Shown: positions 9,283 to 18,041 of the stretch, one piece after another
Layout of the letters: each line of letters opens with the position of its first letter
How positions within the stretch are numbered: the first letter of the stretch is position 1
NCBI GenBank assembly: GCA_001462345.1
Contig: LIUM01000050.1
Coordinates: 1 to 64,000 of the forward strand
DNA: 64,000 nucleotides
From: Fibrobacteria bacterium AD312
GTDB taxonomy: Bacteria > Fibrobacterota > Fibrobacteria > Fibrobacterales > Fibrobacteraceae
Direction: 5' to 3'
Made by a program: the position numbers and the translations under genes
Notes under the pieces: generated by a model
Told to the model about the DNA's origin: nothing
The model's input: the letters and a program-made list of their open reading frames with translations, nothing else
Databases searched by the model: none

Positions 9283-10191
9283 TCAAAAGAAATCCACATT
9301 AATATCTAAACCATCTTGTAATATAATACGGAATAAGCTGTCTGCAGAATTTACTGTATTGACTAGATCGTCGTATAAAACACGATCATTCAATAATAAA
9401 CCAGCCGTATTGTCTTTTGCTTGAAGCTTTTGAGTTAAAGTATTTAGGCGATTAGTAACTTGATTTAATTCGCTAATCAATTGATCTGCATTTTTGATCA
9501 AGCCATTAGAGTTTACAAAAAGAGTATTTACTGGTTCAGCTACACTATCCAAAAGGGTATTGACTTTGATAGTAGCATCATTTAAGCTTTTTAAGCTTTT
9601 CTTGAGTTGAGGATCTGTTTGATTTACAATGACAATAAGTCTGTTTTCTAATTCTTCAGCTCTAGTAAGAATCAATTTAAATTGATCCTGAAATTCAGGA
9701 GCGGCAATGGTTGAATTTAATACGCCTTTTACCGACTGAATCAATACCTTGGTACTATCAAAGACTTCACCTGCTAGACCAATCGCTTCAGCAATACCAG
9801 CATCAAAAAGACCGACAATGGTGTCACCTGGGTTAAAATAAAGGCTCGAATCGCCAAGGATCATTCCAATTTGACGTTCACCCATAATACCAATATTTTG
9901 AACTCTAACTTCTGAATCCTTAGGGATTTTAACGTCTGTGCGAAGTCGAATAGTGACAGTGACTCGATGACCACTTAGTTCAATGTTTTCCACTTTTCCG
10001 AGTTTAACTCCATTGACTTTAACGGGGTCATCTAAAACAAGTGTACTGACTTGAGAAAATCGTAGATAATAAGTATTAAAGACTTCGCGAGGGTCTTTGT
10101 CGTTTAAGAAAAACATGCCGAAAACAAGAATGACAACGGCTAATATAACGACAAGCCCAACGGCAAAGTATAAACTAGTATTCTTCTTCAT
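9283..10191 (-). CDS. MCE/MlaD-family lipid-transport protein
   Basis: A 302-residue protein with one N-terminal membrane helix (about 8-30), an MCE domain (about 38-115; DDPVKVNGVKLGKVENIELS, VQNIGIMGERQIGMILG) and a long helical C-terminal part. MCE proteins anchor in the inner membrane and handle lipids in the periplasm as part of Mla-type ABC systems. No MlaE/MlaF partner is encoded nearby. The last residues (GLDINVDFF) match those of the second mce gene at 35.4 kb (GLALNIDIF), so the two are paralogues sharing an end motif. It is located directly upstream of ptsH. Confidence 0.85.
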   Translation of the reverse strand: MKKNTSLYFAVGLVVILAVVILVFGMFFLNDKDPREVFNTYYLRFSQVSTLVLDDPVKVNGVKLGKVENIELSGHRVTVTIRLRTDVKIPKDSEVRVQNIGIMGERQIGMILGDSSLYFNPGDTIVGLFDAGIAEAIGLAGEVFDSTKVLIQSVKGVLNSTIAAPEFQDQFKLILTRAEELENRLIVIVNQTDPQLKKSLKSLNDATIKVNTLLDSVAEPVNTLFVNSNGLIKNADQLISELNQVTNRLNTLTQKLQAKDNTAGLLLNDRVLYDDLVNTVNSADSLFRIILQDGLDINVDFF

Positions 10192-10255
10192 TATTGAAGA
10201 TAATTTAGTTTATTCATGAAACAATAATATGGTTTTTATCAGAAAAAAGGGCTAT

Positions 10256-10903
10256 TTAGTCGTCAATTCGTTGTATAGGGGAGTTGTTTTCTGCTCCATT
10301 AACATGCCGATCTAGCCAATCGATTAGTAATGCGTTTTGTTCTTCTTTAGAAAGAGAATACTGTTCTCTGCCTTTTTTTTGCATAAAAACGTCTAAATAA
10401 GTCATTAAAACGCCTGCCGCGACAGAAACATTCATTGATTCCGTAATGCCATACTGGGGTAATTTGAATTCGTAGTCTGCTGCCGCTAATGTGTCAGGAT
10501 GATTGCCATGAAATTCGCTCCCTAAATAAAAAGCGGTTGGTTGGTCTAAATTGAGGTCTAATACCGAATTTTCTGTATTGGTACTCGCCACAGCAATTTT
10601 ATAGCCTTTCGCTTTTAGATTAGCCATACAAGCCATTCTTTTTTTGTATAAAAATAGTGACATCCATTTGAAAGAACCTTTTAAAATGGATTTATTCACT
10701 TTATAAGCGTTGTCTTCTTCAATGATGTGAACATCTTGTAAGCCAAAGACTTCTGCAGTGCGAATAACTGCTGAGATATTATGCGGGTCAAAAAGATCTT
10801 CTAAAACCATGCAAAAATGACGCGTTCTTGTGCTTACTGTTTTTTGAAGCAGATTTTGACGGCGTTCTGTAACTTGAGATAACAATTCATTAAGGTTTGT
10901 CAT
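10256..10903 (-). CDS. trmH: TrmH/SpoU-family RNA 2'-O-methyltransferase
   Basis: A 215-residue SPOUT enzyme with the three SpoU motifs: NISAVIRTAEVFGL (motif 1), FYLGSEFHGNHPDTLAAAD (motif 2) and ESMNVSVAAGVLMTYLD (motif 3). The C-terminal tail and overall length fit tRNA Gm18 methyltransferase (TrmH), which uses SAM to methylate G18 of tRNA. A different RNA target cannot be excluded. The ATG at 10903 is preceded by AAGGATC and overlaps the stop of the upstream secreted-protein gene by 14 bases; the longer frame to 10966 would add 21 residues with no family similarity. Confidence 0.85.
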   Translation of the reverse strand: MTNLNELLSQVTERRQNLLQKTVSTRTRHFCMVLEDLFDPHNISAVIRTAEVFGLQDVHIIEEDNAYKVNKSILKGSFKWMSLFLYKKRMACMANLKAKGYKIAVASTNTENSVLDLNLDQPTAFYLGSEFHGNHPDTLAAADYEFKLPQYGITESMNVSVAAGVLMTYLDVFMQKKGREQYSLSKEEQNALLIDWLDRHVNGAENNSPIQRIDD

Positions 10904-11777
10904 AAGATCCTTTTTTCTTAAAATAATCGCCAAGAGTCCAAGGGGCTCCTTTGACGACAGATTCAAATTCTTTTAGATGAATGGATTCTGTAGTAGTTTG
11001 AAGTTCTTTGCTTTTTGTTATAGGTGATTTATTGCCTTTGGCATAGCTTGAAGAGGACTCTTGAATGTCTTTTATAATCAAATTGATTTTTTCTGCTACG
11101 ATATTCTTAAAAGCGTCCATGTGCATAATGGAATTTAGAATAGCGTTTCCTGGAAATACAATGGCTGTTAATTTATAGCGAACTTGGTTTTTACCAATGG
11201 AGTCCATGTCTAAAAAGGCGACGGCTGTTCCAGTTAGATGCCATTTTAAAATTTTCACTCGCCCTACGCCAAAAAAGACATTTCGAAAGCCCAGTTTTTG
11301 GCCTGCACTATCTTGAGCCACCCAAATAAAATCGCCCGATAAACTTCTACCATTCGTTCCAGAAAAGACACGTCGATTAGGTGTTTTGTAATCGATAGAA
11401 TAGGCGCCGCCTTGATATGCATTAATCAGTTTAGCAGTAAAAGACATGTGGTCAAATAAGTAGCTCATCATTCCAGGAGTGGTTTGAAGAACGCCTTCGT
11501 TAAGGTAAATGGCCCTATATTGACTACCTAAGCGGCCAAAAATTTCTTTACTGATTTCTGTTTCTAATGGGATTCCACGTTTTTTGAGCTCAATATAAGG
11601 TGCACAAAAATCATCATTGTATTTAATCTTAGAGTTCGACTTTTTGTCTTCAGCTGAACAACCGTTAATGTCTAAATTTAAGCATCGTTTTGCACTTGAA
11701 CACATGCTCTTTTGATCATAGGCCATAATCAATGGAGTGGTGTTAAGAAGAATGAACAGAAAGAGTAAAAATCGCAT
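10890..11777 (-). CDS. secreted protein of unknown function
   Basis: A 295-residue protein with an N-terminal signal peptide (MRFLLFLFILLNTTPLIMA). The mature part begins with a Cys-containing stretch (four Cys between about residues 26 and 58: SMCSSAKRC, NGCSA, DDFCAPY), which may form disulfides. A basic, Ser-rich segment follows near residue 245. I recognise no family. It lies 10 bases after the M16 partner gene and overlaps trmH, so it is co-transcribed with envelope genes. A periplasmic location is inferred from the signal peptide. Confidence 0.65.
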   Translation of the reverse strand: MRFLLFLFILLNTTPLIMAYDQKSMCSSAKRCLNLDINGCSAEDKKSNSKIKYNDDFCAPYIELKKRGIPLETEISKEIFGRLGSQYRAIYLNEGVLQTTPGMMSYLFDHMSFTAKLINAYQGGAYSIDYKTPNRRVFSGTNGRSLSGDFIWVAQDSAGQKLGFRNVFFGVGRVKILKWHLTGTAVAFLDMDSIGKNQVRYKLTAIVFPGNAILNSIMHMDAFKNIVAEKINLIIKDIQESSSSYAKGNKSPITKSKELQTTTESIHLKEFESVVKGAPWTLGDYFKKKGSYDKP

Positions 11778-11787
11778 TTGTATTTAT

Positions 11788-13281
11788 TTACCTAAAGTAA
11801 AGATCCTTAATTGGAATTACAGTCACATTTTCAAATTTTTCCCAAGCCTTTGCTGGGCCAACAATGGAGATGGTCATTTTCTGAGGATCAAAATACTTTG
11901 CTGTCATCGCTTTGACTTGCTCAGGAGTGATGGCGTTGATCTCTTGAACATACTCTAAATAATGGTCTTGTGATTTACCAACTAATTCATCGACAGCAAA
12001 AATAGAAGCAGTGCTAGAAGGGGAATCAAATAAACCATGAAGACTTTCAATCAAAGTCTTTTTCGCAAGCTCAAGCTCTTCAAGAGTAGGCCCTTCTTTA
12101 CTTAGTTTTTGAATTTCTTGAATGATTAATTGAACAGCAAAAAAAGCACTTTCCGCTTTTGTTTGTAGAGCAATGGTTGTTAAGGCGGTGTCATTATAAT
12201 CATTACCAGCATGGCTATAAACACTATAGGCAAGGCCTTCTTCGGATCTGATTTTTGAAGTTAAGCGTGAAGAAAAGCTTCCTCCACCTAAGATAAAACT
12301 TGCTACAGCAGTAGGATAATAATCAGGATGAGGCCTTTTAACAAAAGGTTGATTGATAGAAATGTTCGCTTGAGTAATATCTTTTTCTACTGCATAAACG
12401 CCAGGTTTTTTTAAGAGAGCCATGGAAGGAGTTGGTTCTCTTGAAGTCGTTTTTTTCCAGTCAGCAAAATATTTTTTTAATAAAACAAGAGCAGAGTCTT
12501 TTTCAATATCACCAGCCAAAGCAAAGACGATGCGGTTTGCGGAGAACTTTGTTTTAGCAAAACGTTCGAGATCTTTTTTGGAAACATTTTGATACTCTTC
12601 TATGGTAGGGTTCCATAATCTAGGTGAAGAAGCATAATTGACTTTGGAACGCAAAGCAGAAAGAATAGCGGAAGGATTATCAAAGCGACGTTTATACGAC
12701 GTTATATAAGAGGTTTTTTGAATATCAAGTTGCTTTTCATCAAAGCCTGGTTTTGTATAAACAGATTTTGATAAAGAAAGCATTTCTTCAAAATTTTTAG
12801 ATAAGCAATCGATAGAAATTTTGCTGTAGTAAGAGCCGAGTCCCCCTTGAATGGAGGCGCTTATAAATTCTAAGGAGTCATCTAAAGCGTTTGCAGAAAT
12901 AACACTTGAACCTCCGCGGCGAAACATCGGAGAAAGAAGTTCAAGTGCTGCAGTTTCTTTAATGTTAGTAGGAATTGTGGCTTCCTTAAAAAACATGGAA
13001 AAAGAAATTAAGGGAAGAGAGCGGTCTACAACAATATAGCCTGTAATGCTATCATCTAATTGAACACGATATTCTTTTGGGTGTGGGGCCACATAAGTAA
13101 ATTCTGGGAAAGAAATCTCTTTATAAGAAGAAGGTAAGGCTTTGTTTATAGATTTAGAAACGGCTTGTTCTTTGTTTGTTTTAGAAACAGGAGTCACCTC
13201 AGAAACGTTGTTTTTAACTGGAGTGGAAGAACAACCAAAAATCAAGAAAAACAAAAGAAAAAGAGTCATTTTAAAAGGCAT
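11788..13281 (-). CDS. M16 peptidase-like lipoprotein, catalytically degenerate partner
   Basis: From the ATG at 13281, which is preceded by AAGGA, the protein has 497 residues and a lipoprotein signal (lipobox IFGC, Cys about 17). Two M16-type domains follow: FVKRPHPDYYPTAVASFILG and GSFSSRLTSKIRSEEGLAYSV are the typical C-terminal-half R/Y motif. The zinc-site HxxEH is absent: the equivalent place reads KETAALELLSPMFRRGGS. Inactive M16B subunits pair with active ones, and the active partner is the next gene upstream. Substrate is unknown; envelope protein turnover is a guess. The open frame continues 29 codons upstream to overlap the partner gene by 4 bases, but that start would hide the lipoprotein signal. 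Confidence 0.82.
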   Translation of the reverse strand: MPFKMTLFLLFFLIFGCSSTPVKNNVSEVTPVSKTNKEQAVSKSINKALPSSYKEISFPEFTYVAPHPKEYRVQLDDSITGYIVVDRSLPLISFSMFFKEATIPTNIKETAALELLSPMFRRGGSSVISANALDDSLEFISASIQGGLGSYYSKISIDCLSKNFEEMLSLSKSVYTKPGFDEKQLDIQKTSYITSYKRRFDNPSAILSALRSKVNYASSPRLWNPTIEEYQNVSKKDLERFAKTKFSANRIVFALAGDIEKDSALVLLKKYFADWKKTTSREPTPSMALLKKPGVYAVEKDITQANISINQPFVKRPHPDYYPTAVASFILGGGSFSSRLTSKIRSEEGLAYSVYSHAGNDYNDTALTTIALQTKAESAFFAVQLIIQEIQKLSKEGPTLEELELAKKTLIESLHGLFDSPSSTASIFAVDELVGKSQDHYLEYVQEINAITPEQVKAMTAKYFDPQKMTISIVGPAKAWEKFENVTVIPIKDLYFR

Positions 13282-13364
13282 TAAGGATTCCTTATAATTG
13301 GCTTTTGAGGAAAAAGTAGAAAATGACTTTTTAGAAGGGAACATGATTAAAGGGGAGGTCCATT

Positions 13365-14810
13365 TCATTTTGCATTCTCTTTAGTTAAAATTCCAATAAT
13401 TGCTTTTTTTCTTGAGAACGATTCTTGAGCTGCTTTCTGAACATCTTCAGGAGAAACTTTTTCTAGTGCACTCGCCCAGTTTAGAAAAATATGATAATCA
13501 CCATACATTTCATACCAAGCGAGCATGGTGGCGACATTTTCCATGTCGGTTAAACTCCTGACTAATGAAGCATAAGCACTGTTTTTTACTTTTTGAAAAT
13601 CACGTTGACTTAAGAGTTCTACTTTTAGTTTTTCAAGCTCTTCCCAAATAATCGCTTCTGCTTTCGCAGGGTCTGCATCGGGTTCAAGTTCTGCTTGAAT
13701 TGAAAATTCAGAAACGTATTTGTTTGGGCTATTACTTGCACTCACTTTAACGGCAAGATTTTCTTCTTGAACGAGTCTTTTATGTAATCTGCCAGAACGT
13801 CCATTTAAGACCCCTTCTGCAATGTCTAAAGCATAGAGTTTAGGATCTCCGACTTCTGGTGTTTTAAATACAATGGTGAGTAAATGAGGGGCGTCTTGGC
13901 GCCGTACGATTAAACGCTTTTCTCCAGCTTGCTCAGGGTCACGTACCGTAATTGCTGGAAATGGTTCGCCTGGAGGAATGGAGCCGAAATACTTTTTAAT
14001 TAGAGGCATTACTTCGGCTGTATCTAGGTCGCCAGCAAGAACTAAAATAGCGTTTCTTGGTTTGTAGTATTTATGATAATGTTCAGCGGCTTTTTCACGA
14101 GTAAGATTTTCAATGTCGGAAGGCCAGCCTATAGTAGGAATTCGATAAGGGAAGGCTTCGTAAATCATAGAATTTAAAGTTTCATAAAAACGTCCAGTAG
14201 GCCTATCGTCGTAACGCATGCGGCGTTCTTCTCGGATTACATCTCGTTCAGAATAAAATTCTCGGAGAATCGCATTTTGCATACGATCGGCTTCGAGCCA
14301 CAAAAAGAGTTCCACTTTATTTTTAGGTAATGTGACGATATAAGCAGTCATTAAATCACTAGTAAACGCATTTAACCCAGTTCCACCTGCCGCTTGATAA
14401 GTACTCCAAAGTTCATCCTTGACAAAAATTTTTCGATGCTCATTCACAATGGAATCATGTTCCGCTTTTAGTTTTAGATAGAGAGTGGTATCCCCTTTTT
14501 GAATGAGTGGGCGCATAAGGGCTTGTAGGGAGTCTTGCTTATACATGAAAACAGAATCAGCTATACTATCAGTAATGCCTACTTTACGAGTCCCTTTAAA
14601 CAATTCATGTTCAAGCATATGTGCCAAGCCAGAAGACCCTGGCACTTCATGAACAGAACCTGTGACATAAAAAAGACGACAAGAAACAGTAGGGGATTGC
14701 TTATTAGGGTGTAATAAAACAGTTAGACCATTGTCTAGAACTTCTTTATGTACGGGCAGTTGCAATGCAAATAGAAAAGAAGGAATTAATAATAAAAGAG
14801 CTTTTTTCAT
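13365..14810 (-). CDS. M16 zinc metallopeptidase, active subunit
   Basis: A 481-residue secreted protein with a short signal peptide (MKKALLLLIPSFLFALQ). The inverted zinc motif HMLEH is at residues 64-68 in SGLAHMLEHELFKG. The distal Glu is likely in ERDVIREE (about 187-195). A helical insert (about 80-130) separates the two compared with minimal M16B enzymes. The second half has the usual non-catalytic M16 domain. It is the first gene of a nine-gene minus-strand cluster; the promoter presumably lies in the 280-base region before 15091. It probably works as a heterodimer with the following degenerate M16 lipoprotein (inference from family behaviour). Confidence 0.88.
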   Translation of the reverse strand: MKKALLLLIPSFLFALQLPVHKEVLDNGLTVLLHPNKQSPTVSCRLFYVTGSVHEVPGSSGLAHMLEHELFKGTRKVGITDSIADSVFMYKQDSLQALMRPLIQKGDTTLYLKLKAEHDSIVNEHRKIFVKDELWSTYQAAGGTGLNAFTSDLMTAYIVTLPKNKVELFLWLEADRMQNAILREFYSERDVIREERRMRYDDRPTGRFYETLNSMIYEAFPYRIPTIGWPSDIENLTREKAAEHYHKYYKPRNAILVLAGDLDTAEVMPLIKKYFGSIPPGEPFPAITVRDPEQAGEKRLIVRRQDAPHLLTIVFKTPEVGDPKLYALDIAEGVLNGRSGRLHKRLVQEENLAVKVSASNSPNKYVSEFSIQAELEPDADPAKAEAIIWEELEKLKVELLSQRDFQKVKNSAYASLVRSLTDMENVATMLAWYEMYGDYHIFLNWASALEKVSPEDVQKAAQESFSRKKAIIGILTKENAK

Positions 14811-15090
14811 ACAAATCTTAAAATAGAATATTAAACCAAAAGAAATTAGTCATAAAGTCACGGATACGCCAATTTGGTTTACATAAATGCGAGTCTCTTC
14901 ATGAAAAAAACATTTTTCAAACCAAGGTTGGTTCTTGATTTTATCGTACGAAAGAAGAGGGACTAAAAATCGTATTAAAAGATTAAAAGTAAATTTTAGG
15001 GTGTTTTACAGTTTAAATGGAACGTTTAGCTGGGCTAAAACATCTAAATTGTAAAATAGGATTTTATAAAGGATCCCTAAAAGGCAAAAA
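14811..15090. other. divergent intergenic region between M16 and MacA-like genes
   Basis: 280 bases that must carry the promoters of both divergent genes. No convincing -35/-10 pair, sigma-54 site or RNA gene is visible. The stretch near 14888-14910 (GAGTCTCTTCATGAAAAAAA) resembles, in reverse complement, bases 118-135 at the window start, but the match is short and A/T-rich. Confidence 0.4.
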
Positions 15091-16290
15091 ATGAGAAAAT
15101 TCATTAAAGTCAGCATAATTCTTGTTATTCTCGCTACACTGATTCTTGGTGCTCGCTTTATTTTCTTTAATACAAAAGAGTCTTCGGTAGGCGTTTTTGT
15201 AAGTGCGGCTGTGGAGCAAGATACTCTTTTAACAAGCATATCAGCGACAGGTTCATTGGAGCCTGTGGATCGTGTGGAAATAGGCACTCAAGTTTCTGGC
15301 GATTTAAGCCGTATTTATGTCGATTTTAATAGTAAAGTGAAAAAAGGGCAAGTGCTTGCAGAATTAGATAAATCAAAATGGATTACTAACTTGCGTCAGT
15401 CGGAACTTGCCTATAAAGCAGCAGAAAATGATTTTCAATACAAGAAAATTATTTTTGAAAGAACGCAGAAACTCGCGGAATCAAAAAGTGTAAGTACTGT
15501 AGAATTAGAAACAGCGGAATATAATATGAATGCCGCTCGCTTTTCGATGGAACGGAGCAAAAGTGATGTAGAACAGGCTAAATTAAATTTGAGCTATTGT
15601 GTTATAAAAAGCCCGATAGATGGAGTCGTTTTAGAACGTTCTGTAGATGTGGGGCAAACGGTAGCCGCTTCAATGAGTGCTCCTGTTCTTTTTATTTTAG
15701 CGCGTGACTTATCTCAAATGAGAGTGATGGCTAGTGTAGATGAAGCCGACATAGGTTCTATATTACAAGGGCAGCGAGTTGAATTTACTGTAGATGCGTT
15801 TCCAAAGGATCGTTTTTTTGGAAAAGTCGAAGAGCTACGTTTGAATCCAACGGTGACTTCAAATGTGGTGACTTATACGGTTGTTATTTCTGCAGAAAAT
15901 CCAGAATTCAAATTATTGCCAGGGATGACAGCGACTTGTACTATTGTCACAAAAGAAGAGCCAAATGCAATGGTGATTCCTTTGCAAGCGCTTCAATTTA
16001 AGCCTGCAGAAGGGTCTTATGAAAAAGGAATGCCAAGGGGTCAAGGAAAAAAACGTTTAGGTCGTTCGGATGACGCAGCTAGAGTTTGGGTTTCCGTAAA
16101 CGGGCGCCCTGAACCTAGACGCATAAAAACGGGTATCAATGACGGCGTACGCGTTCAGGTGCTGGAAGGGTTGTCTGTAGGGGATTCTGTGATTGTGAAT
16201 CAGCAAATGCAAACCGTAAAAGAAGAAGTCAAAAAAGAAGGCGATACAGCCACAAGCCCTTTTATGCCTAAACGCCCTGGTCGTCGGTAA
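15091..16290 (+). CDS. MacA/HlyD-type periplasmic adaptor of an efflux system
   Basis: A 399-residue membrane-fusion protein: membrane anchor (about 7-27), a split lipoyl domain (ISATGSLEPVDRVEIG ... CVIKSPIDGVVLERSVDVGQ), an intervening helical hairpin (about 95-160), a beta-barrel and a C-terminal membrane-proximal domain. LEPVDRVEIGTQVSG is close to the MacA consensus. Such adaptors bridge an inner-membrane pump to a TolC-like channel. No MacB ABC transporter, RND pump or TolC homologue follows, so the gene is orphaned here and must use a partner encoded elsewhere. A basic, Gly/Arg-rich insert (GMPRGQGKKRLGR) near residue 315 is unusual. Confidence 0.82.
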   Translation: MRKFIKVSIILVILATLILGARFIFFNTKESSVGVFVSAAVEQDTLLTSISATGSLEPVDRVEIGTQVSGDLSRIYVDFNSKVKKGQVLAELDKSKWITNLRQSELAYKAAENDFQYKKIIFERTQKLAESKSVSTVELETAEYNMNAARFSMERSKSDVEQAKLNLSYCVIKSPIDGVVLERSVDVGQTVAASMSAPVLFILARDLSQMRVMASVDEADIGSILQGQRVEFTVDAFPKDRFFGKVEELRLNPTVTSNVVTYTVVISAENPEFKLLPGMTATCTIVTKEEPNAMVIPLQALQFKPAEGSYEKGMPRGQGKKRLGRSDDAARVWVSVNGRPEPRRIKTGINDGVRVQVLEGLSVGDSVIVNQQMQTVKEEVKKEGDTATSPFMPKRPGRR

Positions 16291-16668
16291 TTATGAAATG
16301 TAACGCTTGAAAAAGAATAGATTACTTGTGATAGTAATAATCATTGCCAAACTCAAATGATAGTGTGCAGTGAGTTTGATATGGAAATTGCATATTGGTC
16401 AGATATTTCTATGCCAGCATGTAAAAGTATAGTACAGTCGTGTGGGGAGTCGAAGCGTTTATTGATAGAAGCCTTATTCTTTCAACGCATACAAAAAATT
16501 CTATTTCTTGTTTAGAAAATCAAAGAGATATTCGTAATATACAAGTACAAAGGCAGGGTAAACCGACTCTTGATCTTGCGAGGCAAGTGATTGTGGTGGT
16601 GGTTGAAAAAAAATGGCCTAAGCAACAAATAGTTTGTAGATTTTGAACACTCATCCTTAGGAGAATCG
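16291..16668. other. 378-base region without a confident gene
   Basis: The stretch lies at the boundary between AT-rich backbone and the GC-rich redox/arsenic island. Two short overlapping frames (ATG at 16381 to 16518; 16440-16646) encode nothing I recognise and look like degraded sequence. No terminator, tRNA or attachment-site repeat was found. A Shine-Dalgarno (TAGGAG at 16656) belongs to the next gene. Confidence 0.4.
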
Positions 16669-16902
16669 ATGAAAAAGATTCAAGTTTTAGGCGGTGGCTA
16701 TTGCAAGTGCATCATTCTCGCCGAAGAACTCTCCAAGGCTGCTGTAGAAATGGACGTTGCGATTGAACTCGAAAAAATAACAGACTTCCAGAAAATCATG
16801 GAGTTTGGTGTGATGACCTCATCGGCTACGGTGTTGGATAATCAGGTCAAATTCTCTCGCAAGGTATTAAAGGTTGAAACCCTTAAGGAGTTTTTGGAAT
16901 GA
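16669..16902 (+). CDS. small thioredoxin-fold redox protein with shifted Cys motif
   Basis: A 77-residue protein of the small redox-active disulfide protein 2 type (thioredoxin/glutaredoxin fold). Family members normally carry GxGCxxC after the first strand. Here the motif reads VLGGGYCKCIIL: the first Cys position is Tyr and a Cys occupies the next place, giving CxC rather than CxxC. TSSATVLDN near residue 50 replaces the usual cis-Pro strand. Preceded by TAGGAG and joined to the next gene by an ATGA overlap. Base composition is visibly richer in GC than the genes left of it. An electron-relay or arsenate/metal-stress role is inferred from context only. Confidence 0.72.
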   Translation: MKKIQVLGGGYCKCIILAEELSKAAVEMDVAIELEKITDFQKIMEFGVMTSSATVLDNQVKFSRKVLKVETLKEFLE

Positions 16903-17318
16903 AAATAGGCCATTTTTTGCGAATCGCACTTCTCGCCACTCTTGTACTGTGTTCCATTGCTTGTGCGGAGGAACCTAAACAAGTGGCTAAGCCCAAGGCC
17001 AAAATCGTAGCGACTCAAGTTCCTGTGAATGGCCCCAAGGTCACCTTTGTGGAACTCGGATCGGTAAATTGTATCCCGTGCAGAGCCATGAAGAAAGTCA
17101 TGGATTCCTTGGAGTTGAAATACCCCAATGATCTGAAAATCGTTTTCCATGATGTGTGGACAGACGCAGGTCAACCTGCAGCTAGGCAATACAATATTCG
17201 CACCATTCCTACCCAGGTATTCTTGGATGCTAATGGAGTCGAATACTTCCGTCATGAAGGCTATTTCCCTATGGAAGAACTAGACAAGATTCTCAAGCAA
17301 AAACAGGTCGCCAAATGA
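16899..17318 (+). CDS. secreted thioredoxin-like protein
   Basis: A 139-residue protein with an N-terminal signal (about 1-23; the sequence CSIAC could act as a lipobox) followed by a thioredoxin domain. The redox motif is NCIPCRAM and the cis-Pro strand is IRTIPTQVFL. It is expected to be a periplasmic reductase or an anchored partner of the membrane protein encoded next. ATGA overlaps link it to both neighbours, so the three genes form one translationally coupled unit. Confidence 0.85.
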   Translation: MKIGHFLRIALLATLVLCSIACAEEPKQVAKPKAKIVATQVPVNGPKVTFVELGSVNCIPCRAMKKVMDSLELKYPNDLKIVFHDVWTDAGQPAARQYNIRTIPTQVFLDANGVEYFRHEGYFPMEELDKILKQKQVAK

Positions 17319-18010
17319 TTTTGGAGATCATGGACAAGATTTCCATGATGCTCTATGGAAATGCTTGGCTAGCCTTGGCGGGCTCGCTTCTATGGGGCAT
17401 TGCTAGCGTGGTGCTTTCGCCGTGCCATTTGTCGAGTATTCCCCTGGTCATGGGTTTCGTGGCCAAGGAAAGCCGTGGAACGCAGTCGCGGGCCATGCTA
17501 CTCTCGGTGGTATTCACATTGGGCATTATGGTATCCATGCTCGTGCTGGGCTTGATTACGGCCGCTTTGGGACGGTTGCTGGGCGATGTGGGCTCATGGG
17601 GCTACTGGCTGGGTGCAGCGGTCTTTGTCTTAGTGGGTCTGCTCTTGCTCGATGTGATTCACTTGCCTAGCATGAGTCTGAATCAGAATCGCTTTAGAGC
17701 TGGCGGAGTGCCAGCCGCGCTTTTGCTGGGCATTTTGTTTGGAACGGTATTAGGGCCTTGCGCTTTTGCCTTTCTAATGCCGGTGCTGGGCATGGTATTT
17801 GCCTCCGCAGCCGAGCGTCCACTATTTGCCATAGGTCTCATTAGCGCTTATGCCATAGGCCATGGAGCGGTGATTGTACTCGCTGGTTCGGCATCGGTCT
17901 GGACCATTTCGTTGGTTCAGAATAGCCGTAGCACGCGCTGGATAGTAATTGCCCGCAAGGTGGCTGGCGTGCTGTGCTTGGCTTTAGCGGTGTGGTTTGT
18001 GACGAAGTGA
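17315..18010 (+). CDS. CcdA/DsbD-type membrane thiol-disulfide transporter
   Basis: A 231-residue, six-helix membrane protein. The paired redox Cys lie in LSPCHLSSIP (first helix) and GPCAFAFLMP (fourth helix), as in CcdA, which passes electrons from cytoplasmic thioredoxin to the periplasmic face. Coupled by ATGA overlap to the secreted thioredoxin gene, it should reduce that protein. No cytochrome c maturation genes are adjacent. The gene converges on acr3, 31 bases away with no clear terminator. Confidence 0.85.
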   Translation: MILEIMDKISMMLYGNAWLALAGSLLWGIASVVLSPCHLSSIPLVMGFVAKESRGTQSRAMLLSVVFTLGIMVSMLVLGLITAALGRLLGDVGSWGYWLGAAVFVLVGLLLLDVIHLPSMSLNQNRFRAGGVPAALLLGILFGTVLGPCAFAFLMPVLGMVFASAAERPLFAIGLISAYAIGHGAVIVLAGSASVWTISLVQNSRSTRWIVIARKVAGVLCLALAVWFVTK

Positions 18011-18041
18011 TGCTGTGAATTCACCAAGAAAAAATCGATTA

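Noticed and set aside
15006-15287. 93-codon minus-strand ORF
   Set aside because: Antisense to the start of the well-supported MacA-like gene; composition is that of a shadow frame.
16440-16646. 68-codon ORF as a gene
   Set aside because: No Shine-Dalgarno, low-complexity Val run, no recognisable family; it lies in apparently degraded sequence at the island edge.
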